Below are positions 6,786 to 14,725 of a DNA stretch of 23,670 nucleotides, one piece after another. The position numbers and the translations under genes are program-made. Numbering within the stretch: position 1 is the stretch's first letter; the number at the start of each line of letters is the position of its first letter. Below the pieces are notes generated by a model that had not been told where the DNA came from, ran no database searches, and saw only the letters and a list, made by a program, of their open reading frames with translations. Source of the stretch: JAJFTV01 sp964426355 (GTDB lineage: Bacteria > Chloroflexota > Anaerolineae > Anaerolineales > Anaerolineaceae); contig CAYRRA010000047.1 of NCBI GenBank assembly GCA_964426355.1, forward strand, positions 1-23,670, read 5' to 3'.

Positions 6786-7402
6786 AAAAATTCGATGCCA
6801 TCCTGGTGGACGCAGGCACTGGAAATTTGCACTCCGTCCACAACGCCCTTTTGACACTGGGTTTTGATATTCACATCACCTCTGACCCCGATGACCTCAA
6901 ACGTCCAGGGCGTGTGATTTTACCCGGCGTTGGCGCATTTGGCAGCTTTATGAATGGTTTGCAGAAAAGCGGTTTGGTAGAGGCGCTTCAACTGGCTGTT
7001 CGGCGCGGAGACCCGCTTCTGGGGATTTGCGTGGGTATGCAGGCGCAAATGGAATTGGGTGAGGAGAAAGGAGAATTTCCGGGTTTGGGACTGCTCACCG
7101 GGCGGGTGGTGCGCTTCCCGAACTTTGATACCTTGAAGGTGCCGCATACAGGCTGGAACCAGCTTTGGCTGCAACGGGAATCTGCGCTGTTCAAAAAAAT
7201 CCCCTCCGGTGCGTATGCTTACTTCAACCATTCGTATTACTGCGCTCCCGCAGATAGCGAGCCTGTCAGTGTGCTGACCGATTATGGCATTCAATTCGTC
7301 AGCGCCGTGGAATACGAGAACCTCTTCGGGGTGCAGTTTCACCCTGAAAAGAGCCAGCAGGTTGGGCGGCAACTGCTGACCAATTTTATGCAGATTGGAT
7401 AA
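6782..7402 (+). CDS. hisH: imidazole glycerol phosphate synthase glutaminase subunit (HisH)
   Basis: A 206-residue class I glutamine amidotransferase that frees ammonia from glutamine and passes it through HisF. It shows ILPGVGAFGSFM (oxyanion strand), the nucleophile Cys83 in LGICVGMQ, and His187 with Glu189 in VQFHPEKSQ, giving a full catalytic triad. Size is normal for HisH. The start overlaps the hisB stop by ATGA; the partner hisF lies three genes downstream rather than adjacent. Confidence 0.95.
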   Translation: MKKFDAILVDAGTGNLHSVHNALLTLGFDIHITSDPDDLKRPGRVILPGVGAFGSFMNGLQKSGLVEALQLAVRRGDPLLGICVGMQAQMELGEEKGEFPGLGLLTGRVVRFPNFDTLKVPHTGWNQLWLQRESALFKKIPSGAYAYFNHSYYCAPADSEPVSVLTDYGIQFVSAVEYENLFGVQFHPEKSQQVGRQLLTNFMQIG

Positions 7403-7406
7403 AAAG

Positions 7407-8495
7407 ATGAAAGTAAATCCCAGCCGGGTCGCACTCTTTCTCGATTTCGAAAATCTTTACCAGGCGCTGAACGCACTTGCTCAGCAAGGCGACAACCAGT
7501 TTGAGCCGTTGCCCGGCGTTGATTTTGAATACCTGGTGGCATCCATCCATCAACGATATGGCTTGCTTGAGCCGGAAGATTTTATCGTCGCAGCGTATGC
7601 TGCTCAGTACAACATGCAGCTTGGCGGCTTGAACCGCCTGGCAACCCTGATTGACCTTGAAAGCCTTTTGCCGCGCAGCCTGCGCAAAGAGCAGCAAAAA
7701 CTGGATGGAAAGAAGCAAAGCGTACATCATCACGCCGGCATGGCGCTGGCGTATGCTGCCGGAAAACATCTCGAGACGCGCATGGCGGATATTTACCTGT
7801 TTATCAGCGCTGATGGGTCTTTGGCTTCGGTGGGTAAGCTCATTCAGCAGCAGGGCAAGCTGGTGGAGTTTATACTACCGGATCCGGAACGCAGCAGTTT
7901 GTTAAAGACACTTTTCACCTGCCAGGCGTTTAGTGATTTTCAGCCTGCTCCCGGCAGCCAGCGCGAAGAGAAAAAGGAAAGCGAAAGACTTGCGGAGTGC
8001 TCTGCCGGAAAGACCGCAGAGATCGTCGCCTGGGTGCAGCAGCTTCGCCGTGAGCTGCATACCGCCATCCCGCTGGAACTGGTGCTGGTCATGCTGGGCT
8101 CAGACAGCCAGCGCCTGCTGGAACGGGCGCGTTCGGAGATGGAGATCGATCTCTGGGAGAATGATTCTGGCATTTCTTGTATATCCTTGCGCTCTGAACG
8201 CCTGGCGGGCAAGGTGGTCAAAATGGAAACCCGACCAGGTGTGTACCTGGCGGGCAAGGTTTTATACCAGGCTGCGCAGGTGAACGCTCACCTGGCACAT
8301 GCCATCGGGCGGGCAGATTGGCGCAAGCTGATTAAGGAACAGGCAAACCTGACCAACAGCGAAGCCAAGCTCTGGCTTGAACTGCTTTTCGATAACGGCG
8401 TTCTCAAGGATGGTCTTTACGGGCAGATGCATCTCAAGATTGGCGATGTGATTGGGTTTGTGCAGCGCGCCGAGAAGATGCTGGCGGGTGGTTGA
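7407..8495 (+). CDS. NYN/PIN-like domain protein inside the histidine operon
   Basis: A 362-residue cytosolic protein. The first half resembles NYN (PIN-fold RNase) domains: VALFLDFENLYQ (Asp13, Asn16) at the first strand, KKQSVHHHAGMALAYAAG where family members usually have a K...VD...D segment, and ADIYLFISADGSLASVGKLI matching the usual SGDSDF strand, then VEFILPD. Only some acidic residues remain (Asp13, the Asp of SADGS); the central VD motif is replaced by Val-His-His-His, so nuclease activity is doubtful or altered. The second half (about 190-362) contains a charged linker and helical repeats with WLELLFDNGVLKDG, perhaps a winged-helix RNA-binding region as in NYN-LOTUS proteins. It begins 4 bases after the hisH stop (ATG 7407; a TTG at 7395 is the alternative) and lies 25 bases before hisA, so it is co-transcribed. 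Its role in the operon is unknown. Confidence 0.75.
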   Translation: MKVNPSRVALFLDFENLYQALNALAQQGDNQFEPLPGVDFEYLVASIHQRYGLLEPEDFIVAAYAAQYNMQLGGLNRLATLIDLESLLPRSLRKEQQKLDGKKQSVHHHAGMALAYAAGKHLETRMADIYLFISADGSLASVGKLIQQQGKLVEFILPDPERSSLLKTLFTCQAFSDFQPAPGSQREEKKESERLAECSAGKTAEIVAWVQQLRRELHTAIPLELVLVMLGSDSQRLLERARSEMEIDLWENDSGISCISLRSERLAGKVVKMETRPGVYLAGKVLYQAAQVNAHLAHAIGRADWRKLIKEQANLTNSEAKLWLELLFDNGVLKDGLYGQMHLKIGDVIGFVQRAEKMLAGG

Positions 8496-8520
8496 AATTA
8501 TTTACAAGGAACCGATACGA

Positions 8521-9267
8521 ATGAAAACGCAATTCACGTTGTACCCGGCTATTGACCTGCGCCACGGACAGGTAGTGCGGTTGAAGGAAGGCGACCCGCA
8601 GCGACAGACCCGCTTTAGCGATAACCCGGCTGAGACTGCGCGGCGCTGGCTGGACGCCGGCGCTGCCTGGCTGCACATCATCAACCTGGATGGCGCATTT
8701 GGCGAGGAGAAATCTCCTAACCTGATGGCTTTGGAAGCCATCCTGCTGGCTGCCCGGCAGTTTGACGCAAAGATTCAGTGGGGCGGCGGTTTGCGAGACC
8801 TGGAGGGCATTCAGAAAGTACTCGACATGGGCGTGACGCGCACCATTTTGGGCACGCTGGCGGTGCAGGATCCGCATGTGCTTGAAAAGGCTCTTCAGCA
8901 CTGGGGCGAAGAACAGATTGCGGTCAGCCTGGATGCACGCGGCGAAGTGGTGCAGACCCACGGCTGGCAGGCGAGCAGTCAGCTTAATTTGTTTGAGACC
9001 GCTGCACAGCTAAAGCAGCTTGGCTTGCGCCATCTCATTTATACCGATATCAGCCGTGATGGGATGCAGACCGGTTTCAACCTGGAGACCACGCTGCGCC
9101 TGGCAGAGCAAAGCGGGCTGCAAGTGATTGCGTCTGGCGGGGTGCGCTCCTCAGAGGACATCGCCGCCGCGCGCGCAAATGGGCTGGCGGGGATCATCCT
9201 GGGGCGGGCATTGTATGAAGGGCAAATTGACCTGGCGGATGCGTTGCGTCAATATCAATTGAACTGA
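8521..9267 (+). CDS. hisA: ProFAR isomerase (HisA)
   Basis: A 248-residue (beta/alpha)8 barrel that opens the ribose of ProFAR by an Amadori rearrangement. Catalytic-type residues are Asp12 in YPAIDLRHGQVVRL, Asp138 in AVSLDARGE and Asp176 in YTDISRDGM; phosphate-binding glycines are in QWGGGLRD and VIASGGVRS. The ATG at 8521 is chosen because the protein then begins like other HisA; upstream in-frame codons overlap the NYN gene. AAGGA stands about 11 bases upstream. In some actinobacteria the same fold also serves TrpF (PriA); nothing here shows dual use. Confidence 0.95.
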   Translation: MKTQFTLYPAIDLRHGQVVRLKEGDPQRQTRFSDNPAETARRWLDAGAAWLHIINLDGAFGEEKSPNLMALEAILLAARQFDAKIQWGGGLRDLEGIQKVLDMGVTRTILGTLAVQDPHVLEKALQHWGEEQIAVSLDARGEVVQTHGWQASSQLNLFETAAQLKQLGLRHLIYTDISRDGMQTGFNLETTLRLAEQSGLQVIASGGVRSSEDIAAARANGLAGIILGRALYEGQIDLADALRQYQLN

Positions 9268-9290
9268 AGGAAAAAAAAGGAAAAGATAAC

Positions 9291-10073
9291 ATGCTGGCAA
9301 AACGGATCATTCCATGTATGGATATCGCCGATGGGCGCATCGTCAAGGGCGTTCATTTTGTCAATTTGAGGGATGCCGGTGACCCCGTGGAGCAGGCTCA
9401 GGTTTATGACCGCGAAGGCGCCGATGAACTGGTTTTTCTGGATATCTCAGCTACCCCAGAGGGGCGCAAAACCACCGTTGAGACGGTACAACGCGTGGCA
9501 GACCAAGTATTTATGCCGCTTACCGTGGGCGGCGGTATTCGCAATGTAGAAGATATGCGCCGCTTGCTCAATTCCGGCGCGGATAAAGCCAGCGTCAATT
9601 CGGCTGCGGTGCGCAATCCGCAGCTTTTGAGCGAAGGGGCGGAACGCTTTGGCGACCAGTGCATTGTGCTGGCAATCGATGCCCGGCGGGTAGCACAAAG
9701 TGGAGCAACCCCGCGTTGGGAGGTGGTAGTGGACGGCGGGCGCACGCCTACCGGGCTGGATGCGGTGGAATGGGCGGTCAAGGGTGTACAGATGGGGGCA
9801 GGCGAGATTTTGCTGACCAGCATGGACACGGATGGCACCCTGGCAGGCTATGACATTGCTTTGACGCGCGCCATTGCAGATGCGGTTAATGTGCCGTTGA
9901 TTGCGTCGGGCGGGGCGGGCACCCCTGAACACTTTGCCACCGTGCTGGGAGAGGGCAAGGGTGAGGGTCGCGCTGACGCAGCCCTGGCGGCTTCACTTTT
10001 CCACGATGGCAAGCTGAGCATCCCTGAGTTGAAGGATTATCTGGCAGTCAGAGGGATTGCGGTAAGACAGTAG
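9291..10073 (+). CDS. hisF: imidazole glycerol phosphate synthase cyclase subunit (HisF)
   Basis: A 260-residue (beta/alpha)8 barrel that uses HisH-derived ammonia to form imidazole glycerol phosphate and AICAR. It starts with LAKRIIPCMDIADGRIVKG, with catalytic Asp11, and has Asp130 in VLAIDARR, the numbering found in Thermotoga maritima HisF. Also seen are TVGGGIRN, SVNSAAVRNP, WEVVVDGGRTPTG, LLTSMDTDGT (the common Arg of SMDRDGT is Thr) and LIASGGAGTPEHF. Length is typical. It follows hisA by 23 bases with an A- and G-rich ribosome site. Confidence 0.95.
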   Translation: MLAKRIIPCMDIADGRIVKGVHFVNLRDAGDPVEQAQVYDREGADELVFLDISATPEGRKTTVETVQRVADQVFMPLTVGGGIRNVEDMRRLLNSGADKASVNSAAVRNPQLLSEGAERFGDQCIVLAIDARRVAQSGATPRWEVVVDGGRTPTGLDAVEWAVKGVQMGAGEILLTSMDTDGTLAGYDIALTRAIADAVNVPLIASGGAGTPEHFATVLGEGKGEGRADAALAASLFHDGKLSIPELKDYLAVRGIAVRQ

Positions 10074-10225
10074 AGGAGAGAATGGAGAGAGGAGAATTGA
10101 TAGATGTGAGATGAACATTGTTTTCTTCTTTTATCAGCTTACCAATCTCAGTTTTCCACTCTCAACTTATCACCAGTCACTGATCACTATTCACTACTTA
10201 TTTTTCACATTACATCAGGAACCTT
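10074..10225 (+). repeat. low-complexity spacer with heptad TCACT repeats
   Basis: This 152-base gap between hisF and hisI has a purine-rich first third (GGAGAGA-type runs) and a pyrimidine-rich second half. The latter contains three TCACT units spaced exactly seven bases apart (about 10176-10194). No gene, terminator or clear promoter is seen. Similar short heptad repeats occur as non-coding repeats in cyanobacteria and other bacteria; the link is only by resemblance. Confidence 0.5.
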
Positions 10226-10558
10226 ATGGATATTCATTTTGAAAAAAATGGTTTGATCCCTGCGATTGTGCAGGATGTGCAGACAAAAGCTGTGCTGATG
10301 ATGGCATATATGAATGCCGAATCCCTGCAGAAGACATTTGAGACTGGGGAGACACATTTTTGGTCGCGCAGCCGCCGGGAATTGTGGCACAAAGGCGCCA
10401 CCTCTGGCAACACACAGCGCGTGGTTGAAATATTCGTTGATTGTGATGGCGATACGCTGCTGGTGTTGGTACAACCTGCCGGTCCTGCCTGCCACACCGG
10501 CAAATACACCTGCTTTCACAATCCTCTGAGCGAGTTTTCAGGGACCGTGCAGGAATAA
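10226..10558 (+). CDS. hisI: phosphoribosyl-AMP cyclohydrolase (HisI)
   Basis: A 110-residue zinc enzyme that opens the adenine ring of phosphoribosyl-AMP. Conserved blocks are FWSRSRRELWHKGATSGNTQ (45-64), the metal-binding DCDGD (72-76) with Cys73, and GPACHTGKYTCF with Cys89, His90 and Cys96. It is monofunctional; the HisE activity that is fused to it in E. coli is a separate gene 110 bases downstream. The 152-base gap before it is the widest inside the operon. Weak ribosome site CAGGAA is 5 bases from the ATG. Confidence 0.95.
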   Translation: MDIHFEKNGLIPAIVQDVQTKAVLMMAYMNAESLQKTFETGETHFWSRSRRELWHKGATSGNTQRVVEIFVDCDGDTLLVLVQPAGPACHTGKYTCFHNPLSEFSGTVQE

Positions 10559-10667
10559 TACAAAGCCTCTTACCCGGCGGTCTGTTGCGGATATGTTGAC
10601 GCTGTTTTGCTGCTACAGGCGGGTGGTGATGAGGGAAGATTGAAATTTTGATGAACAAGGAGCCATC

Positions 10668-10958
10668 ATGAAACTAACCGAGCTTTATCGAATTATCTGC
10701 GACCGGCGCGATAACCCTGTCGAAGGCTCATACACACACAGGCTGTTGCAAGCCGGTGAGGACGAAGTGCTAAAAAAAATTGGCGAGGAAGCGGTCGAAG
10801 TGATTATCGCAGCAAAGAGCCAGGGTGAGCAGCGCCTGGTGGAGGAGGTATCTGACCTGGCTTACCACGTGCTGGTTCTGCTGGCACAGCAGGGCATTGA
10901 ACCTGCACAAATTGAAGCGGAATTAGAACAACGCCACAAGCCTGCTGGTGCGCGCTAG
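10668..10958 (+). CDS. hisE: phosphoribosyl-ATP pyrophosphatase (HisE)
   Basis: A 96-residue all-alpha MazG-superfamily enzyme that hydrolyses phosphoribosyl-ATP to phosphoribosyl-AMP. It contains GSYTHRLLQAGEDEVLKKIGEEAVEVIIAAK with the EExxE metal site and VEEVSDLAYHVLVLL with the second acidic site. AAGGAG stands 5 bases before the ATG. It is the last gene of the histidine operon; the next gene is convergent. No strong terminator is visible in the 56 bases between them. Confidence 0.95.
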   Translation: MKLTELYRIICDRRDNPVEGSYTHRLLQAGEDEVLKKIGEEAVEVIIAAKSQGEQRLVEEVSDLAYHVLVLLAQQGIEPAQIEAELEQRHKPAGAR

Positions 10959-11014
10959 AGGGGTGCACCGGTTTTCTGGGGATGCGTTGGATGAAAAAGC
11001 AGCAACCGCTTGCC

Positions 11015-12931
11015 TTACGGTTCGAGTTTGGTTTTTAGAACCGGAAATTGTGTGATGCGGATGTTGGTGCAACCGTAAGGAATCAGTTCGAGATCAACCC
11101 AACCGCTTTCGGTTTTCAGCGGCTCTGTGGGGATTTCCCCCGCCGAGCCGTTTTGCATTTCCCAACCCGGCACAAGCTTTCCGCGCAGGTGCGCTGTCAC
11201 CGGTGCGCCGGAGGGTGAAAACGGCAACAAGCCGGGTTTTCTTTCTTCAAAGCGGATATCGCTTGAGAGCGTTTCTTCATCGGCTTGGATGGCGTAATTC
11301 CAGGGAGAGCGTGGGTAAACCTCCCAATCCATTTGTCTTTTTTGTTGCAGCGGGTGGTCGATGTTGACCGGTCGGAGTTCCTCTTCGATTTTCAAGCTGT
11401 ACACCAGCGGTCCGCGCTCAATGTGGATGGAGCCGTCCTCGTGCTCTATCCGGCGCGGGTGCATGGGTAGGGTGATGTGCACGGCATCGCCTGAGAACCA
11501 TTCCCGTTCGATTACGGTAAAACTTCCGGTCTGTGCCCTGCATATTGGAAGGTCATTGACCTGGTACGCCGCCTCATCCGCCCAGCCAGGGATGCGTACA
11601 TACAACGGAAACCGCAGCGGTTCCGACAGTTCCAGAGACAGCAGAGCCGTGCCGCTAAAGGGATAGTCGGTTGTCACCTCGATGGAAACCGTTTTGCCCT
11701 GTATGAGGTGTGTGACGCGACAGGGGGCATAGGCGCACAGCGCCAGACCCTCTTTTTGATTTTCGCCGGGCACCGCCATCCACAGGTTGGCAGCGAATTT
11801 TGGGAAACCCTGGCTGAAATTGGCTGTGCAGCAGCCATAGTTTGCCTCCAGACCGTAAATATTGGCGTCTGGGAAGTTGGTCGTCCAGTTCCTGGGTTGG
11901 ATCGAACATTCCGTCTGGTTGACCTGCTGGTCGTACTGCCGGCTCCACATATCGGGCAAGAAAGCTGCGGGCAAAGCGTTGAAGACCATTTTCTCCAGTC
12001 TGTCTGCAAACAACGGGTCACCCAGGATGGAGAGCAGTACTTCCATTGAGAAGGCATATTCGACCACTGCGCATAGCTCTGTTCCCTGGGTGGGACTTTT
12101 TCCAGCCAGGCATTCGTCGCCGGAAAAGATGCCGGTGGCAGTGCCGTGATACCGGTCAAGCATGGCGAGCATGTAATAAACCGCGTCGATATCTTTTGAG
12201 TCACCCCACAGGCGATAGCAAAGCGCGCCAGCCTTGATTGACATGGCGTTGTTGACCACATGACTCATGAAGTTCCAGTATCCTTTTGGCGTGGGGTGAG
12301 TCCACTGCCAGCGCTGAAAGTATTTTTGCCAGTCAAACCCCTGCGCTTGAAGCGTGGCAGCCAAGTCGAGAAGCCAATCCTCCGGGCAGTGTTCATAAAG
12401 CCAGAAAATGCTTAAAAGCGCTTCAAACCAGCGGAACTGCCCCCAGTTGAAGAGGGGATGCGCGCCCAGCCGGTGAGCCAGGCATTGCAGGTTTTTTCGC
12501 ACGGCTGTGATCGCGCGCGAATCGCTGGTGAGGTCATGATACTGAGTGAGCACCTTGCAGATGAGAAACTGCGACCAGACATCGTGAAATGCATGTGGAG
12601 TGATGTTGAGTGTATCCGACATTTCACGCGGACCGAGCCAGCCATCATCGCCCTGGTGGTCGAGGATGTAAGCAATATAGGCGTCGATGCGCTGGATGAG
12701 TTCATCCGCGTGGGTCAGGTGAGCCAGCGGCAGCGCGCCGTCCAACCAGTAAGGCAGGCGCTCCCAGCCTTCCTGGTCGCCGCCCAGCCAGCGGCTTGAA
12801 TGAAGATCCGCCCAGATCAAATCCAGGTTTCCGCTTAGTCCTGCCAGTTGTACCTCAAGTTGATGCTTCAGCCATCCGGTGGGGCGAATATTTTTCATTG
12901 GGAGCGGTTTAAAGCGGAGGGTTTTCAACAT
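11015..12931 (-). CDS. GH127-type (DUF1680) glycoside hydrolase, beta-L-arabinofuranosidase-like
   Basis: A 638-residue protein without signal peptide, so probably cytosolic. The middle is an (alpha/alpha)6 barrel rich in Trp, and the C-terminal third is beta-rich. Residues that fit the HypBA1 active site are Glu273 (GDECLAG, acid/base), Glu285 and Cys287 (TELCAVVEY, zinc ligands) and the Cys367-Cys368 pair in YGCCTANFSQGFPKF; one of these Cys would be the nucleophile. Spacing agrees with the family, in which a Cys-zinc centre cleaves terminal beta-L-arabinofuranose. PMKNIRPTGWL near the N-terminus is the typical opening. The start (12931) overlaps the upstream sugar transferase by 23 bases; Met12 (12898) is an alternative. 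True substrate is unknown, as related families (GH146 and other DUF1680 groups) differ. Confidence 0.82.
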   Translation of the reverse strand: MLKTLRFKPLPMKNIRPTGWLKHQLEVQLAGLSGNLDLIWADLHSSRWLGGDQEGWERLPYWLDGALPLAHLTHADELIQRIDAYIAYILDHQGDDGWLGPREMSDTLNITPHAFHDVWSQFLICKVLTQYHDLTSDSRAITAVRKNLQCLAHRLGAHPLFNWGQFRWFEALLSIFWLYEHCPEDWLLDLAATLQAQGFDWQKYFQRWQWTHPTPKGYWNFMSHVVNNAMSIKAGALCYRLWGDSKDIDAVYYMLAMLDRYHGTATGIFSGDECLAGKSPTQGTELCAVVEYAFSMEVLLSILGDPLFADRLEKMVFNALPAAFLPDMWSRQYDQQVNQTECSIQPRNWTTNFPDANIYGLEANYGCCTANFSQGFPKFAANLWMAVPGENQKEGLALCAYAPCRVTHLIQGKTVSIEVTTDYPFSGTALLSLELSEPLRFPLYVRIPGWADEAAYQVNDLPICRAQTGSFTVIEREWFSGDAVHITLPMHPRRIEHEDGSIHIERGPLVYSLKIEEELRPVNIDHPLQQKRQMDWEVYPRSPWNYAIQADEETLSSDIRFEERKPGLLPFSPSGAPVTAHLRGKLVPGWEMQNGSAGEIPTEPLKTESGWVDLELIPYGCTNIRITQFPVLKTKLEP

Positions 12932-13556
12932 CTTTTGTCCCCATAAATTCCTTTGCTGTGGCTTCGCCTGGCTGACTGATGCCTTCGCGGCTGAGCACTT
13001 TCCAGACCGTTAGTGCAAGAATTTTGATGTCCAGCCAGAACGACCAATGGTCAACGTACCATACGTCTAACCGAAATTTATCTTCCCAGGAAAGAATATT
13101 ACGACCGTTCACCTGCGCCCAACCGGTGATACCCGGCAAAACATCATGACGGCGTGCCTGTTCAGGGCTGTAACGATCCAGGTATCTGACCAGCAGTGGG
13201 CGTGGACCCACCAGGCTCATCTCGCCGCGCAGGACGTTAAACAGTTCCGGCAGTTCATCAATGCTGGTGGAACGTAAAAATTTACCAAAACGCGTCAGCC
13301 GTAATTCATCCGGCAGCAGGTTGCCGTTTTCATCCCTCGAATCGCGCATCGTGCGAAATTTGAACAGCGTAAAAATCTGCCCGCGCAGCCCTGGTCGCGC
13401 CTGTTGAAAAAACACCGGCTTGCCAAGCAAAAACCAGACACTGAAAATGGTGAGCAGTATGAGTGGGCTCAATAGCAGAAAACCAGTAATGGTCAAAAAT
13501 AGATCAAACAACCTTTTTTCCAGAGGAACACCGGGTGGAAAGAGCCTGACCTTCAT
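12909..13556 (-). CDS. monotopic phosphoglycosyl transferase (bacterial sugar transferase family)
   Basis: A 215-residue enzyme that moves a sugar-1-phosphate from a nucleotide sugar to undecaprenyl phosphate, the first membrane step of a glycan. The N-terminal hydrophobic helix (about 18-48) is the re-entrant membrane anchor. The core has FKFRTM, then the catalytic Asp-Glu of STSIDELPELFNVLRGEMS, SLVGPRPLL, and LPGITGWAQVNGRN, all in family order. Its size is that of the minimal PglC type, lacking the extra membrane domain of WbaP/WcaJ. The start at 13556 is chosen since the anchor follows directly and a -10 box lies 6 bases upstream; longer in-frame starts would run through the intergenic region. 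The sugar cannot be deduced. It sits upstream of the GH127 gene in an overlapping pair, with no other glycan genes in view. Confidence 0.9.
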   Translation of the reverse strand: MKVRLFPPGVPLEKRLFDLFLTITGFLLLSPLILLTIFSVWFLLGKPVFFQQARPGLRGQIFTLFKFRTMRDSRDENGNLLPDELRLTRFGKFLRSTSIDELPELFNVLRGEMSLVGPRPLLVRYLDRYSPEQARRHDVLPGITGWAQVNGRNILSWEDKFRLDVWYVDHWSFWLDIKILALTVWKVLSREGISQPGEATAKEFMGTKDVENPPL

Positions 13557-13562
13557 GATTGC

Positions 13563-13568
13563 ATTGTA
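13563..13568 (-). promoter_or_regulatory. -10 box suggesting a leaderless sugar transferase mRNA
   Basis: TACAAT on the minus strand is followed by six bases and then the ATG at 13556, the geometry of leaderless transcripts. There is no Shine-Dalgarno sequence before this ATG. The -35 region is weak (TATCAA-like at about 17 bases). Confidence 0.4.
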
Positions 13569-13586
13569 CCAATAAAAAAGGAATAT

Positions 13587-13595
13587 TGATATAAT
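13587..13595 (+). promoter_or_regulatory. extended -10 promoter of trpS
   Basis: TGATATAAT is an extended -10 (TG-n-TATAAT). The transcript would start near 13602 and have a leader of about 105 bases before trpS. TTGTAC upstream is 20 bases away, too far for a good -35. No Trp-rich leader peptide or T-box signature is seen in the leader. Confidence 0.5.
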
Positions 13596-13707
13596 CATAA
13601 CCACATCTGATGGATAACATTCAAAACCGGTTTCTTCGCCCAGGATTGGAAAAATACTTTGACAGAAGAAAACCGGCGAAACCACAAAAAACTGGTGAAA
13701 TAAACTT

Positions 13708-14703
13708 ATGTCTGAGAACAAAAAGAACAAAAGAGTGATGTCGGGTGCCCGTCCCACCGGTCGCCAGCATTTAGGGAATTACCTGGGTGCGATCAAAAAC
13801 TATGTTGCCTTGCAGGATATTGGTCAGTGTTTTTACTGTATTGTGGATATGCATGCGCTGACTACGCTGGAAACCACATTGAATTTGAAACAAAACACCT
13901 ATGATATGGCATTGGATTGGCTTGCCGCGGGTATTCGCCCGGATGAAAGCATTGTCTATATTCAATCACACGTACCCCAGGTGACTGAGCTGCATCTTTA
14001 TCTTTCGATGATCGCAGCGATGGGCAAGTTGACAGACCTGCCGACATTCAAAGAGAAGGTGCGTAACCACCCGGATAATGTCAATTATGGTTTATTGGGA
14101 TACCCGGTGCTGATGTCCGCTGATATACTGCTGCCCAGGGCGAACTACGTCCCGGTGGGCGTTGACCAGGCGCCGCATCTTGAGTTCACCCGCGAGCTGG
14201 TGCGCTCGTTTAATTTCCGTTACAACACCAATGTGCTGGTAGAGCCGGAAATTCGCATCACCGAGGTGCCGAAGGTATTGGGTATTGACGGCGAGCAAAA
14301 AATGAGTAAAAGCTTGAACAACGAGATTGAACTGGCAGCCACACCGGAAGAGACCAGCGCACGTGTGATGCAGATGGTGACAGACCCTCAGCGTATGCGC
14401 CGTTCTGACCCCGGCAACCCGGATATCTGCAACGTATTCTCCATGCACAAGGTTTTTTCATCTCCTGAAGAGGTGAAAATGGTCGATACCGAATGCCGCC
14501 GTGCTGGTATTGGTTGCGTGGACTGTAAGAAACTCTTTGCAAAAAACCTGAATGAAAACCTGGTTCCATTCCGCACACGCCGTGCAGAGCTTGCCAGGGA
14601 ACCGCAAGCGATCTGGGATATTTTGCAAGAGGGTAAAAAGAAAATGAGCCTGGTGGCGGATGAAACCCTCAGGGAAGTCCGTGAAGCGATTGGCTTGCCC
14701 TGA
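13708..14703 (+). CDS. trpS: tryptophanyl-tRNA synthetase with [4Fe-4S] motif (TrpRS)
   Basis: A 331-residue class I synthetase that charges tRNA-Trp. The HIGH-type motif is GARPTGRQHLGNYLGA near residue 13 and the KMSKS loop is DGEQKMSKS near residue 195. MSADILLPRANYVPVGVDQAPHLE, split here as the SADILL and VGVDQ blocks, is the usual tryptophan/ATP pocket. The C-terminal anticodon-side region carries Cys residues spaced exactly C-x22-C-x6-C-x2-C (from DICNVF to GCVDCKK). This is the spacing known to hold a [4Fe-4S] cluster in Thermotoga maritima TrpRS near the anticodon-binding region. The pattern fits an anaerobic lineage. It stands alone: the upstream pair is divergent and the downstream gene convergent after 22 bases. 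Confidence 0.95.
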   Translation: MSENKKNKRVMSGARPTGRQHLGNYLGAIKNYVALQDIGQCFYCIVDMHALTTLETTLNLKQNTYDMALDWLAAGIRPDESIVYIQSHVPQVTELHLYLSMIAAMGKLTDLPTFKEKVRNHPDNVNYGLLGYPVLMSADILLPRANYVPVGVDQAPHLEFTRELVRSFNFRYNTNVLVEPEIRITEVPKVLGIDGEQKMSKSLNNEIELAATPEETSARVMQMVTDPQRMRRSDPGNPDICNVFSMHKVFSSPEEVKMVDTECRRAGIGCVDCKKLFAKNLNENLVPFRTRRAELAREPQAIWDILQEGKKKMSLVADETLREVREAIGLP

Positions 14704-14725
14704 TCTCTCCGCCTTCAGACAGGCA

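Noticed and set aside
13557..13757. Extended N-terminus of the sugar transferase
   Set aside because: It would overlap trpS and its promoter; the membrane anchor and family start fit the ATG at 13556.
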